Shown here piece by piece: positions 9,922-20,669 of a stretch of DNA of 37,462 nt. A model generated the notes under the pieces. That model was not told the origin of the DNA, searched no databases, and was given only the letters and a program-made list of their open reading frames with translations. The stretch's first letter is position 1. Every line of letters begins with the position of its first letter. This DNA comes from Gnetum montanum (Eukaryota; Streptophyta; Gnetopsida; Gnetales; Gnetaceae). The translations under genes and the position numbers were made by a program. Location of the stretch: NCBI GenBank assembly GCA_015680685.1, contig MNCI01030933.1, forward strand, positions 406,460 to 443,921, in the 5' to 3' direction.

Positions 9922-12815
9922 TGGCACCAGAATAAAATCATCTATAGGAAGGAGAACCCTTGCAACCATAGGAGAAGTAGCCTAGAGATTGAAGGGGCCA
10001 ACAAGAACAAGGCAAAAAACTTCTAGAGGTGACCCATGCAATGGAACCTCTTCATGAGGAGCCCAAAGTAGGATCTATCCAATAGATTCTAGAAGAAGAA
10101 GTGTCGATCAAACAATCACAATGAGGATAAGTGTCTAGACCCATGCCAAGGCTTGAGGTTACTTTGACTCAAGCTTGCCTTGATATCATCAAGTCTCAAG
10201 AGATTCAATGATCCATGCTTCAAGAGATCAAATTTAGGTCATTTTTGGAGAAAGCTCCAGAGGATGTCAAGACTCAATTGTGAACCTCTCCCATGTGGCC
10301 AATCATCACGTCTAGTGGGGAGTGGTACATGTGAGAGACATACCTCTTTTGGAAAAATTGAAGGCTTGGATCCATAGTCAAGATTAAGGACATTCAAGTG
10401 TCCTATTCAGTAGAAGCTATTACATAGGAACTTGGGTTGCTTGACACTAGAACACAACTAGTGGAATTATCCATGCAAGGTGACCCTAAGGCTAAAAAGA
10501 AGTGGACCTAGTAATGCTATAGGGTGGACTGTAAGGAGTATGATGCACTCACACCAATGAATCAAATTTACTTCAAGACTACAACCTATCACCTTAATCC
10601 ACTGGTGAGGCCAAGTAAGGTAACCACCTTTTCCACTTAAGCATGTGCTACTCTAAGTGAGAAGTTCCTTGTTAACCTTCCACAACCACTATACTTGGAG
10701 ATTGAGAAGCATTTCAAAGAAAATGAATGTGGAAGGAAGAACCTACCCTTTCCATGCCTCATATGAAAAATTTGCAAGAGGGTACGAATTATTCACTACT
10801 CTAATGATACACTTAGGCATAGTCCTTTGGCTTCATGGTTTAAGATCATGAAATAGAAGACACCAATGATGACTTAATTAGAGGAGTATCTACCACCATC
10901 ACCCACTTAGGAAATAACATTAAAGGCCTACACAACCATTGACCATTTGCATAAAATCCAAGAATAACTCTTGAGTGAATAAGAGCAACATGCAGGAACA
11001 AGTGGGATAGATCGATTTGTGTACTGGCCAACAATGAGTCACCTTAATGAGGTGGCTTGAAAAATTAGCCAGATGGAGAGAGGTGGTGCAATCTTCTCTA
11101 CCTAAAGAATGCAGCTACCCATGATGTTTGATCCTAATGCTTGAGAGGTGATGGTGTTATTATCAACATACCATCTATTCCTAGAAATCTTTGGCAATGC
11201 TGCAACTTTCTCAATGCAGTTGGAGGAAGGCAAAGGGACAACTTTCTTGGTGATGTAGCATCAAGGGTAGGAGACAATGACTAAAGTGATGGCTGAACAT
11301 GTCATAGAAGCATTGAATGGATCCATAGAATTTGTACCAAACATATATGCACTTCAAGATGTGCAAACATCCATAGGCATGATCAACAAGAAATTAAATG
11401 TAGCTCAACATGAAAAGTTGTTGGAATGACTAGTAGGAACCAGGCAACCAACTTCAAAAATATTTGATCTTCTAGAAAACATTACTACAACCTAGTTGAA
11501 GCTATTGAATGTAAGGTGTAGATGTATTATTTTGCAAAGACAACTAGAAATGGCCAAAGAAAAAAATCAATGCTTGGATACCAAGGTTGCCAAACTTTGT
11601 GCCCAAATTACAAACCCTACAATCCTCAGCCTTGTAGTGACAAGAGATGAAGTTCACATAAAGCTTCAGGAATGATTTTAAAAAGCTAAGAAGGAGGTAG
11701 TAATGGCCATCTTTAAATAGTCTGTAGTTGAAGCCAAACCATACTTAATCCAGAAGGACTTAAACTAGATGTACTAGGAGACTGAAATAATGATCATACA
11801 GGATTATCACTTGTGAAATGTTGATGCTCAGAACGATCAAATGCAATAATTTATCCATTAATAGTAAGAGTAGCTTACCAAGGTAAACACTGAACTAAGG
11901 AAATTACCTATGGGAAATTTCAAGCTATTAATGAAGAAGTTATGCACCTTGCATTAGAAGTCTACCATCGAGATCGCCACCTAGAAGAATGAAGTTCTTA
12001 AATTTGAGAAAGTAAAAAATCACTACAAAGACATTTAGATGACAAAGGAAAAACTAAATGAAGCCCTCTAGCAACTCCAATAAGGAAGAGAAATGTGAAA
12101 ACCAATCATTGATGGGATCGATGCCTATAACAAAGTGAAGATCTGCTTAAAGGAGCTACAAATCGAGGAGATGATAGAGTATATGGAGTTGGCCAATCTC
12201 TATTATGAAAACTTGGAAATGTTGACTATTAGAAGACTACAGTTAGAATTAGAAAATAAAGTGGCTAGCTCATATATGCTATATGAGGCCAAGTTCAAAC
12301 ACCATAAGGACACCAAGCAAAAGCTTGAGATTGCGAATGCTAAACTTGAAGTTCTTAGAGGATGAATCAAAGATCAATGATCTATCATGAAGAACCTAGC
12401 TAGATGGATGAATGACTACTAGGATCTAAAGAACATAGTTAGTGAATTCAACATTGAACTCAAATAGTTTGCTACCTGGTCAGTCAATGCAAAGGAGTTA
12501 TTTCCAGTAATCTTGTGTCCTTGGGATGTTCTCATTCCAACCCACATTGGGGAAGCTGCATGGATGGTGCACTATCCTAGGGGTAAGGAGGAGAAAATGA
12601 AAGCACTACTAAATGATTTTTACCTCATGCTCAAAGTTGTAATAGCAACAAGATAACCATAGCCACCTCAACCACTGCCCATGCATGAAGCTGGTGAAGG
12701 TTTCTCGGAGCCTCAAGAACCACCATTGCCTAGGACTATTTGATCTTCTCCAATAGCTTCAAAAAATCAAGGAACATGCTATCTGATTTTTGAAGATTTG
12801 AGTCATGGTGTTTAA
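9921..12815 (+). pseudogene. Extra ORF of element A after pol: large coiled-coil-type protein, decayed
   Basis: From the ATG at 9921 one reading frame runs to a TAA at 12813-12815 (965 codons). I counted 53 in-frame stops but found no frameshift. It is called coding because the frame reads as a charged K/E/Q/L-rich protein, with long open stretches such as 11289-11427 and 12135-12362. From about codon 440 to 815 it is heptad-like (the QLELENK and KQKLEIANAKLEVL blocks), so a coiled coil is likely. The C-terminal part is proline-rich (PPQPLP, EPQEPPLP). I see no signal peptide or membrane segment, so an envelope-like function is not supported despite its envelope-like position. The homologous region is missing from elements C and D. 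I do not recognise the family. Stops are mostly TAG, consistent with loss of CAG codons. Confidence 0.6.
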
Positions 12816-12982
12816 TTTTGTGTCCTAAACACCATCATCTTTTGTAATGTGTTAATCCATACACCTAGGCACTCCATTTTTTGTCAAGTTAGTTAGTTTG
12901 TTTTGTTTGAGGAAAAGTTAGTCAATAATTCCATACCTTTCCAATTTTGTAAAAGAACTTAAGGATGAGTTTTCATTCAGTC

Positions 12983-12991
12983 ATGGGGATA
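12983..12991 (+). other. Polypurine tract before the 3' LTR of element A
   Basis: ATGGGGATA directly precedes the LTR start (TGATGAG, 12992). It is short, and weaker than the copy at 7757-7772. Confidence 0.45.
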
Positions 12992-13928
12992 TGATGAGTT
13001 TCATTCTATTAGCTTTGTCGATGAGACCTCGTTGATGCAGCCTCATCAAGTGAGACTCATCAACAAGGCCTAGTTGATGCATCATATCATGTGTCGATGT
13101 GGCCGCATCGATGTAGTGCCTATAGTCAGCTATAAATACATGCTTGTAGCTACATTTATGGTAAGTAGAGATTGTATTTGTAGTGAATCTCTTATAGTTT
13201 TTCCATTTAAAAGCTAGAATTTTTCCCTTGAGTGCCTGCAATAGGAGTCACTGAGTGTATGGATCTTTATTTAAGCATTGTTGTACTTAAGCATGATAGT
13301 GTGTGTAGAAATAAAGATGAGCTTTTTGATAAACCTTATAGCACTTTGGATAGATTAGCTATTTTATTTATGCATTTAATTTTTTAAATTATTTATTAAA
13401 TGTTTTCCATTAGTTACTACATATTTTTTAGATATTACATTAATAAAGCAATTAAGCCAAATAGATTACACACATAAGTATGACCACTTTGAGTTTAACA
13501 CTTATTTGTTTGGTAATCTTAGCAGCATTATTGCTTGGTACATCCAATGGCATAGCACTTGGTTGCCCAGCAATGGATACATGGGTTCAGGATGTGTACA
13601 AAAAGTGGGATTGAAAGCTTATGTTAGGATTAGTTAAATTCTAGTTAATTAGTTGATTTAGATTATTCTATCAAATTCCTTTTTCTATACATTTTGAACA
13701 CCAAACTATAAAATACAAAATGATAACAATCAAATGCCTTAGTTACACTTAATCATACCAACGAATGTCACAAGTGTAATTGAGAAGAGAACGATTGACC
13801 TTAGGGTTAGATTCACTTCCTAAAGAACTAGTGCATTGAAAATGATAAATTCACAGAATTCAACTAGATCATGCATGAATGCTTTGTGATTCATATGGTT
13901 GGGTGTAGGGGTACCTTGTTTCTCATCA
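12992..13928 (+). repeat. 3' LTR of element A (complete)
   Basis: The LTR begins TGATGAG and ends CTCATCA, a 7-base inverted terminal pair with the TG...CA ends usual for LTRs. U3 contains a palindrome cluster built from GATG/CATC words (about 13018-13110, for example CATCAAC...GTTGATG and CGATGTGGCCGCATCG), then a TATA box. The segment 13187-13928 matches the 5' LTR at 1062-1807. The frame at 12981-13241 (minus) is a chance reading of U3. Confidence 0.88.
13131..13138 (+). promoter_or_regulatory. TATA box of the 3' LTR of element A
   Basis: TATAAATA lies downstream of the palindrome cluster and about 50 bases before the part shared with the truncated 5' LTR. Confidence 0.6.
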
Positions 13929-14300
13929 AGGATGTAAGAAAACAATTAAGAATTGGAATGATGTGTTCTAACAAGTTAATATTATCTACCAATATTTGAA
14001 TTCTTACTATGTAGATTTTACTTTCATTCTTCACGAGCATGATCAATTGTAATGAAGGAACCTAGAAGATAATATTATGTTACCACCTAATCATTTAGTT
14101 CCATTGATGCTCATGTTGGCATTAATGAAATTGGAGCTTGAAGTAGTCATTGATGATTATAAAGTAGTTGATGAAATGTCTAGATCTTATCAACCCACCA
14201 AGGACTAATTGCAAAAGATTCATCTCATAGAGGTACAACATGAAGCCACTAAGATAAAGGAGGTAATAATTCCATTAACATTGCAATATAAAAAGAAGTA
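13929..14300 (+). pseudogene. gag: Isolated gag N-terminal remnant
   Basis: The plus strand encodes a decayed gag N-terminus. After a TFILHEHDQ-like block (about 14025) comes LEDNIMLPPNHLVP (around 14065-14105). This matches the NIVLPPD...VP block near 32650-32690 in element D and the same region near 17690-17720 in element C. It follows the LTR at 12992-13928 without a PBS and stops at the opposite-strand LTR at 14301. It could be a leftover of a deleted element sharing that LTR, or of an older insertion. Confidence 0.55.
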
Positions 14301-15137
14301 TGATTAGCAACAAGTACCCCGACACCCAACCATATGAATCACAAGCATTCATGCATGATTTAGGATAATTCTATGGATGGGACTAGTTGTGGCATCTAGA
14401 TCGTTATGCCTTAATCATAGTTCACTATCTTCCCACTTGGACTAGTGGTAGCTTTGGCATTGATGATGTAGTCCAAAGTTAGGAATATGATTATTGATGT
14501 TGTTCTGGCCTTATGCTAGTACTAGAGATAATAGAAAAGTTAATTATTTAATCTAATTAACAATAGGAAGATAACTAGCCTACAAGTGTCTATTCCTAGC
14601 TTGTCGTACACATCCTAAACCCATGTATCCACTACTGGGATTACCAAACACTACACTACTAGGTGAACCAAGCAATAACGCTACTAGGATTACCAAAAAA
14701 ATATGTTTTTATGCTTGAAACTAATCATGCTCATTCTTCCAGTTAATTAACATGAATGAAAATATAAATATTAACTAAGTATATAGAATATAACCTACAT
14801 GGAAAGTAAATTTAATATAATTCAATGTACTTTAATGAATAAAAAACCAATCTCAATCTTATTTCCATTCATGGAATGTATCTAGGTATATTACAACTTG
14901 AATAAAACACCATACAACTAGCTCGAATCCACACTACAGGAACTCACTAACTATTCTCTAAGACTACAAAGTAAAATTACAAGATTTTTGCTACTCTATT
15001 GACAAAAGAATAGAATTAGATGAATCATGTGCCCAAGTGCTATATTTATAGGCAGGCGCTCATCTTGCAATATTGACTATCTGATAACGTAGCATGCACT
15101 ATAATATCGGGGCTCTTGTAGTTAGCTTGTTGTCTCA
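14301..15137 (-). repeat. Minus-strand LTR of a gypsy element related to A
   Basis: On the minus strand this begins TGAGACAAC and ends GTTGCTAATCA. It contains a palindrome-type U3 (CGATATTATAG, CAATATTGC), a TATA box CCTATAAATA near 15055-15046, and the conserved 3' part with a GATTCATATGGTTGGGTGT block and a GGGGTACTTGTTGC end. That part matches the other LTRs (for example 13888-13928). No PBS or polypurine tract adjoins either end on this strand, and I see no convincing target-site duplication. It is a solo or orphan LTR. Confidence 0.75.
15046..15055 (-). promoter_or_regulatory. TATA box of the minus-strand LTR
   Basis: CCTATAAATA reads on the minus strand, in the same position relative to the palindromes as in the other LTRs. 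Confidence 0.6.
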
Positions 15138-15764
15138 CAAGGATTTGTAGATAAGACATTGCTAATTTTAGACACTTGAAGTATCATTACATTCTTCTTA
15201 AGTATCACTTTAATTATATTTTTCAGAGTTTTCTTATTGTCAAATTATTTCAGCTTCTAATACCCTCAAGATTTTGGGCAAACTTAATAATATATAAGCA
15301 ATTTATCAAATATTTCTATTTTCAAAAGAACATATTAAATTTATGCATCAACAAATCTTGAACTTGTAGCATATTTTATACAAAGTAGCAACTTTACAAA
15401 CTAAAATATACTATGATTGAGAAATAAATCTCTTAATGGGCTTCTTTTAGAATAAAATTGCTAACAATAATTTTTTACCTATAAAGAGACTACAAGTTTA
15501 AATACTTTCTAATGTAATACCTACAAAATTAAATGCTTTTAGTTCCTTTGATAATACCTATATTTACTTAACATATGACATGATAAGTAAGATTTCTTAG
15601 GTTCTAATGACTTTCATGTGGTTGCCTTGCATAATTTTTTAAAACCCCTATTAACTAGTGTCAAGAATAAAAAAAGGCATAATATTCATGCTAATTACAA
15701 CATGTCAGTAATTAAAAATAAGAAATATTTTTAAAAAATATTCCAAAAATGTATAGGCCCTTTA
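15138..15764. other. AT-rich stretch without recognised features
   Basis: I see no coding pattern, repeat or regulatory motif that I can support. The 61-codon frame at 15176-15361 is of a length expected by chance in AT-rich DNA. Confidence 0.6.
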
Positions 15765-16530
15765 TGATGTGGATTTCTTAACATTAATGGTAAAATTACA
15801 AATAAAGTTATTTCTTTGAATAGTATTAGGTTTTTTGATAGCTTTGATATTTTTGGATTTGTTAAAACTTGGGAATATGTTTGTTATATATATTTTTTAT
15901 TTCCTAAATTTATTAAATTTGTTGCAATAAATACAAGAGTAGGATGAACAAGCAAACCTTTTGATGACATTATAGCGCTATTGAGAAAATCTCTTAAGAA
16001 TTGTGTACTTTTATAAAAAATTAATGACCATAAACAATATGTTTTCCTAAAAGTCTAATATTGGCATGGTTGTGCTTTCCTTTCCATATGCTATTTAGCT
16101 CCTGGAGATCCTAAAATGTATAATTCTATGGAGTTGTGTTGTGATCATTCTTTTCAATTCTTAGGTAGATATATTGTAAAATTTTTAGCAAAAGGCTTAG
16201 TATTTATTTATGAAGATTTTAATGTAAGGATAGTTTCACAAAAAATAAAATTTATTTAGTGGCAACATAATATTGGCAGTTTAGACATTGTTGAAGATCA
16301 TAACTATACACTTCATTGTGCAAATGGCACTATTAATAAGATGGGTCAACAACTATTAGAATGGAAAAAATTTTTATCTTCTAAATTTGCAATGGGCATA
16401 CTAGATTATCTCAATCTTCATGATTTACTTTCATTTTCATAGATTTGCTTTTATGTTCTTATGAAGATATTGATTTTATTAAAGAGTTGAAATTTGAAGA
16501 AGATTTAGTGGAGTCTTTCCATCATCATGT
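15765..16530 (+). pseudogene. LINE (L1-type) endonuclease domain remnant
   Basis: One frame (codons in phase with 15783) reads from about 15770 to 16440 with about five stops, well below chance for AT-rich DNA. It shows the order of an L1-type apurinic endonuclease: an NINGK start with SLNSIRFFDSFDIFGFVKTW (the usual DIIGLQETW region, around 15810-15870), a CYLAPGDP block near 16090, an EDFNVRI block near 16215 where the family has GDFN, and INKMGQQLLEW near 16332-16365. The catalytic glutamate of the ETW motif has become lysine. The reverse transcriptase half is missing, cut off by element C at 16536. Confidence 0.65.
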
Positions 16531-16535
16531 AGGGT

Positions 16536-17358
16536 TGATTAACCATGATATCGTGTCCTCAATATCACGTCCATGATATCGGATCCAACCATGCGATATC
16601 GAATACTTTGTATCGCGGCCTGTCTTCTTGCCTATAAAGAAGAGGCAGCGCCCTTGGTTTCCACATTAGAAAATTAGTCCCTTAGCTAAAATCTTGCCAT
16701 TTTTTCCCTCCAAAGTTAGAATTACTTCTGTATGCCCACAGTAGGAGTCATAGAGTGAACAAATCTTTATTCAAGCATTGTGTACCTGAGCACACTTTAT
16801 GTACAATAATAAAAATCAAATTTATGATAAACCTTGCAACATTCAGAATAGATTAATTAGAATTAATTATTATTTAATGCTTTCCTAGTTGATTAATGAT
16901 TTCTCACACCCTACAACTCTCTTAGTTAAATACACTTAGTATGACCGCTTCAAGCATGCATGTAGCGCTTGGTAACCTAGTGATGATTAGAGTTTAGTAA
17001 TCCTAGTAGCATTGCACTGGTGCAAGATGTGTACGGAAAGTGGGAACAGATACTGGTGTTAGGAGTAATTAGAGCTTAGTTAATGAATAGTTGATTTAGA
17101 TTAGTTACTTAGTTATCTCTCTCCCCCTCCTTACTAGCGTAGGATATAAAACACATAAAAGCCATAAAATTCATATGCCTCAAGCTTACTTAACCATACA
17201 ACCATGACATACAAGTAATTTTTGGAAGACAACAATTAACTAACCCATTATTGTTCCACAAAGGCACATAGGCACTTAGTCCTTGGAATTCGATTAGATC
17301 GTGCATGAAGTGCTCATATTCGTATGGTTGAGTGTAGGGGGTACCTTGCCACTCATCA
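16536..17358 (+). repeat. 5' LTR of element C
   Basis: The LTR begins TGATTAAC and ends ACTCATCA. U3 holds a cluster of GATATC-centred palindromes (16545-16615: ATGATATCGTG, ATGATATCGG, GCGATATCG) and then TATAAAGA at 16633. The rest aligns with the LTR of element D and, more distantly, with those of A (AGTTAGAAT, AGGAGTCAT and ATCTTTATTCAAGCATTG blocks). Confidence 0.85.
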
Positions 17359-17359
17359 T

Positions 17360-17377
17360 TGGTGCCATTGTTGGGGA
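17360..17377 (+). other. Primer-binding site of element C (tRNA-Asp type)
   Basis: TGGTGCCATTGTTGGGGA matches the tRNA-Asp complement at 14 of 18 positions. All four changes are C-to-T or G-to-A, including both halves of CG sites. Confidence 0.75.
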
Positions 17378-17490
17378 CTTAGTTGTTTATGCACTAAGTA
17401 GAACTTAGGAAATCATTAATATCATTGGAACGAACCCTTAGGGTTGGTTAAGGAAAAGATAATAGTACATTGCACATTGAACAAGACAAT

Positions 17491-19990
17491 ATGTCTTCTT
17501 CTTTGCACAAAAGCACTTCACCACCTAGGACTAACACAAGAAGCAATCGGTCGTAGGATACACATGACGTTGATCCACCAATTCCTCTATAGTTTCATGT
17601 GGTATATATTCATCCCGATAAATATGTACCTAACTTCACCTTTATTCTCTATCAAATGAACAACTATGTTGACATGACTTGGAAGGTATAGTGTTACCTC
17701 CTGACCATTCAGTCCCAAGTATGCTTCTTTGTGCTCTCACATGAATAGGCATGCAACACTTACACGTAGAGTACTTTGCACAAGACTATGATTTGAGAGA
17801 CTATCATTCCACAAAGATGCAACATAAAATGGATTTGCAACAGGAGAGACACCATAAGTCCTTGAAGGGAAAATGGTCCAAGGATGCCCCCCATGTTTTA
17901 AGAGAAATTGAGGGTGATGAATCTACCTTAGGTAGTTGCCCACATAACAATGTTTCTCCCCTTGACTTTCACCAAGGGGTTGTGTATTAGAACCTTCATT
18001 CTACTATTCATAACCCTAGTGCTGATACCAACAGACACAAAGTGTTCAAAAAAGAAATAAGGACACATGACAAAGGTGGGCATTCTGATCGCAATGGCAA
18101 TTGAGGTAGAGACCATCGAAGAGAAGGTAGTAGAAACTTTCATGGTGGTAGTTCTCCTTCTTCTTCACCTTCATCATCTCCTTCACCCTCTCCTTCAGTG
18201 TCTGGATGCCACCATAGGGAAAAAGATCATGAGGATAGGGGCAAAAAAAGTGGAAGTCATAGATGAAACAGGCAAGACAGAGGATGAGGGCACTCTAGGG
18301 AATCACGACATAGAATAAGGGAGAGTAGGGAATAATGTAGGTACTATAGACACCAAAAATGAGACAATCATGATGAATCCCTACTCACTACCTAAAGCAT
18401 GCTAGACATAATGGAGGCTGTGAAAGTTTCAACAAGGCACCAAAAAGATAGTAAGATCAAGAGGTTAAACATGAATAACATCCCATGATTTGAAGGGGGA
18501 TATAATGCTGATCCTCAAAATCACATACAAGAATTTCATGATGAATGTGCCTTGCAAAACATATAAAATGAGTGGCAAAACCTTAAGTTGTTTCCATAGA
18601 CACTAGTAAAAGAAGCTGAAAGCTGGTACTAGTCTTTAGAACTGGGATCCATTTGTAGGTGGAGTACTATGTTAGAATTGTTCAACGATAAGTACCAAAC
18701 ATACTCTTGGGTGTCTAACCTATGAATGAAAATCCAAGGATGGAAACAAGAAAGTCATGAACCCTTGGATGCTACCATGGGCCACTATTATGCACTATTA
18801 CATTGTTGTCCTGGCCATGATTATTTGCAGCAGGATCAGCTACGCCATGTTGTAGATGGCCTTAAGCATGAAACGAGAATAACCCTTGGGACTTATGCCC
18901 AAGGAAGGTTATCTAAGCTTAGGTCCCATCAAAATCATAGACTACTAGAGCAAGTTGCTAAGGAAGAAGGTGAGCTAAAAAAGAGAGAGAGTACGGAAGA
19001 ATATAACCGAGATCCTTCTCTCTGGAAAAAGGGAGTAAGATTTTGTGAGGATGAAGAAGAGTCATCACTTGAAGAGATGGTGAATAGGAAAACCTTGCCT
19101 ATCCAAAAGTTAGCATCGAATGTATCGGAAAAGGTATACCAAATGTGGGACTCCTTGGATAGTAGATTTCAAACTATTCTCAAAGTAGTAGAGGAGTCTA
19201 GAGAGTGAGGTAGTAATCATGATAAAAGAAAAAAGAGAGAAGTTGAAAATACATGTAACAAGGGTAAGGGTAAAGTTTCTATTATTGAAGAGGTTGTAAA
19301 CTTAGATACAGATGATGATAGTGGATGTGAGATATGTCAATATGACCATCCTAAGAGATGTTTCCCTATGATCTCACATCTGCAAGAGTTTAGGATGTAT
19401 GCACTTAATCCATGATTAAATAAACAGCAAACATCTCGATGGTTACCTTATCCCCAAGGTAACCCAAGGCAGTTCCACCAACCTTTCACATATTATCCAA
19501 GTGGAACTTCACCACAACCAATTGAGCAACATCAATAGTGGTAGCACCCACAATCATGGGAAATGCCACCACTAAGGCAAAAATATCCTTATTGACAACC
19601 TGAACCATATGGATATTACGTGCAACATCCAATCTCTCCATGTGGCTTTGTTGGTCACATTACTTCTCAACATCACTAACAAGCCTGTGAGTACTATAGG
19701 ACTCCCTCTCCTAGGAATGATATTCCACAAGTGTACCATCCTTCCAATTCGGCCACACCTCTTCCACCAATAGCTCTATTACCACTTGCTCTAGCAATGC
19801 AAGGTGAACTCCTTGCTCAGCCACAATAACTCAATGCCACAAGGGCTGTTAATTCTTAACCTACTAATGGTTCTGACAACCATATGAAGAAAAGACCTTT
19901 CTTTAGAACTAACAATCCAACCAAGCCTTTACAACCCCAAGTGGTTGAGTCTTTGGACATCTTTGTATCAAATAAATCTTTAGAGCCCCC
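17491..19990 (+). pseudogene. gag: gag of element C (decayed)
   Basis: Gag starts at the ATG at 17491 (the MSSSLHKS reading aligns with MSFYSHKR of element D). The capsid core lies at about 18490-18730, with an EGGYN block and an EAESWY block. The open stretch 18726-19208 encodes the C-terminal capsid and an acidic linker (MGHYYAL, AKEEGELKK, EEMVNRKTLP). A nucleocapsid knuckle near 19325-19365 reads CEICQYDHPKRC. A Q/P-rich linker follows to about 19990. Stops such as those in the EGGYN region and a frame change in the N-terminal third break it. Gag would form the cytoplasmic particle that packages the RNA. Confidence 0.82.
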
Positions 19991-20019
19991 TTCGAACCTA
20001 ACACTGCATTCAGTGCATA

Positions 20020-20530
20020 CAGTCATGTTAAAACATGTTGTTATTGATTAGATCAAAGTTGGCCACCTTCCCAGGAAATTTTCTAATCCTAGGAGTCCCT
20101 TAATATATCTACAAATCACTGGAAATGAGCCATGCAAAGCTCTTTTGGATTCAAGTTCTAGTGTCAACCTAATATCCCAAGAAATGTATAAGGCCTAGAA
20201 CCTACCCCCATTAAAAAAGAGTAATGTCTATTTAGAGTTTTCCAACCAATCCATTACTATTCCCTTGGGATTAGTGGAGGACATTGTTACCACTATTTGT
20301 GGATGGTCGTATTCAGCTAACTTCCTGGTGATTCAAGTAAACAATAGTAAGGGGGACTTCCCATTCATAATGGGAAGGGCATGACTAAGCACTATTAATG
20401 CATGACTAAGAATCTATGATCTTTCCCTAAAAATATCTAAGAAAAATACTTTCAGAAAGATTGAAAAGAAGAAAGTTCCATGCATCGCATATAGTGACAC
20501 AGGGTGTAATTGTGTGTAGAGATCATGGGT
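20020..20530 (+). pseudogene. Aspartic protease domain of element C (decayed)
   Basis: The catalytic loop reads D-S-S (about 20143-20151) where the family has D-S/T-G, followed by SSVNLIS. Further on are GLVEDIVTTICGWS and the DFPFIMGRA block (20360-20385), with a stop right after it. The end of the domain includes DLSLKIS. The glycine-to-serine change (GGT-type to AGT) is a single G-to-A transition. Confidence 0.75.
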
Positions 20531-20669
20531 TGTGCAAAGTTTAACATTGCTTGCATGCAATTAGTGTGCATAAATGATCAATATATAAAGGTTCCTATAT
20601 GCAGTAGCCACACGACAAGAAGACACTTAGTGGTTGATAGCTGATTAAGAAAGTAGCTCACTTATATGC

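Larger units (their letters stand above)
1061..13928 (+). mobile_element. Element A: near-complete, degenerate Ty3/gypsy LTR retrotransposon with a long extra 3' region
   Basis: The order is truncated 5' LTR (1061-1807), tRNA-Asp-type PBS (1809-1826), gag, protease, RT, RNase H, integrase (to about 7690), a 5.2-kb extra region, a weak polypurine tract and a 3' LTR (12992-13928). RT with an FMDD active site, protease before RT and integrase after RNase H are the Ty3/gypsy order. The tRNA-Asp PBS and a large extra region after integrase resemble the plant Tat/Athila branch; that placement is inference. The two LTRs match in roughly nine of ten bases where I aligned them by eye (1062-1300 with 13187-13430), so the insertion is old. 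All coding parts carry stops, and pol changes frame at least twice, so it cannot be autonomous. Confidence 0.85.

Noticed and set aside
9921-12815. Alternative genetic code reading TAG/TAA as glutamine
   Set aside because: TGA stops are equally frequent, other retroelements in the window carry the same lesions along with catalytic-site losses, and the host signals are those of a plant. Decay explains all of it.
9921-12815. Envelope-like glycoprotein at the envelope position
   Set aside because: No signal peptide, hydrophobic membrane segment or cysteine pattern can be seen in the reading frame.
14296-15144. Target-site duplication around the minus-strand LTR
   Set aside because: AAGTA on the left and CAAGG or AGGAT on the right do not match.
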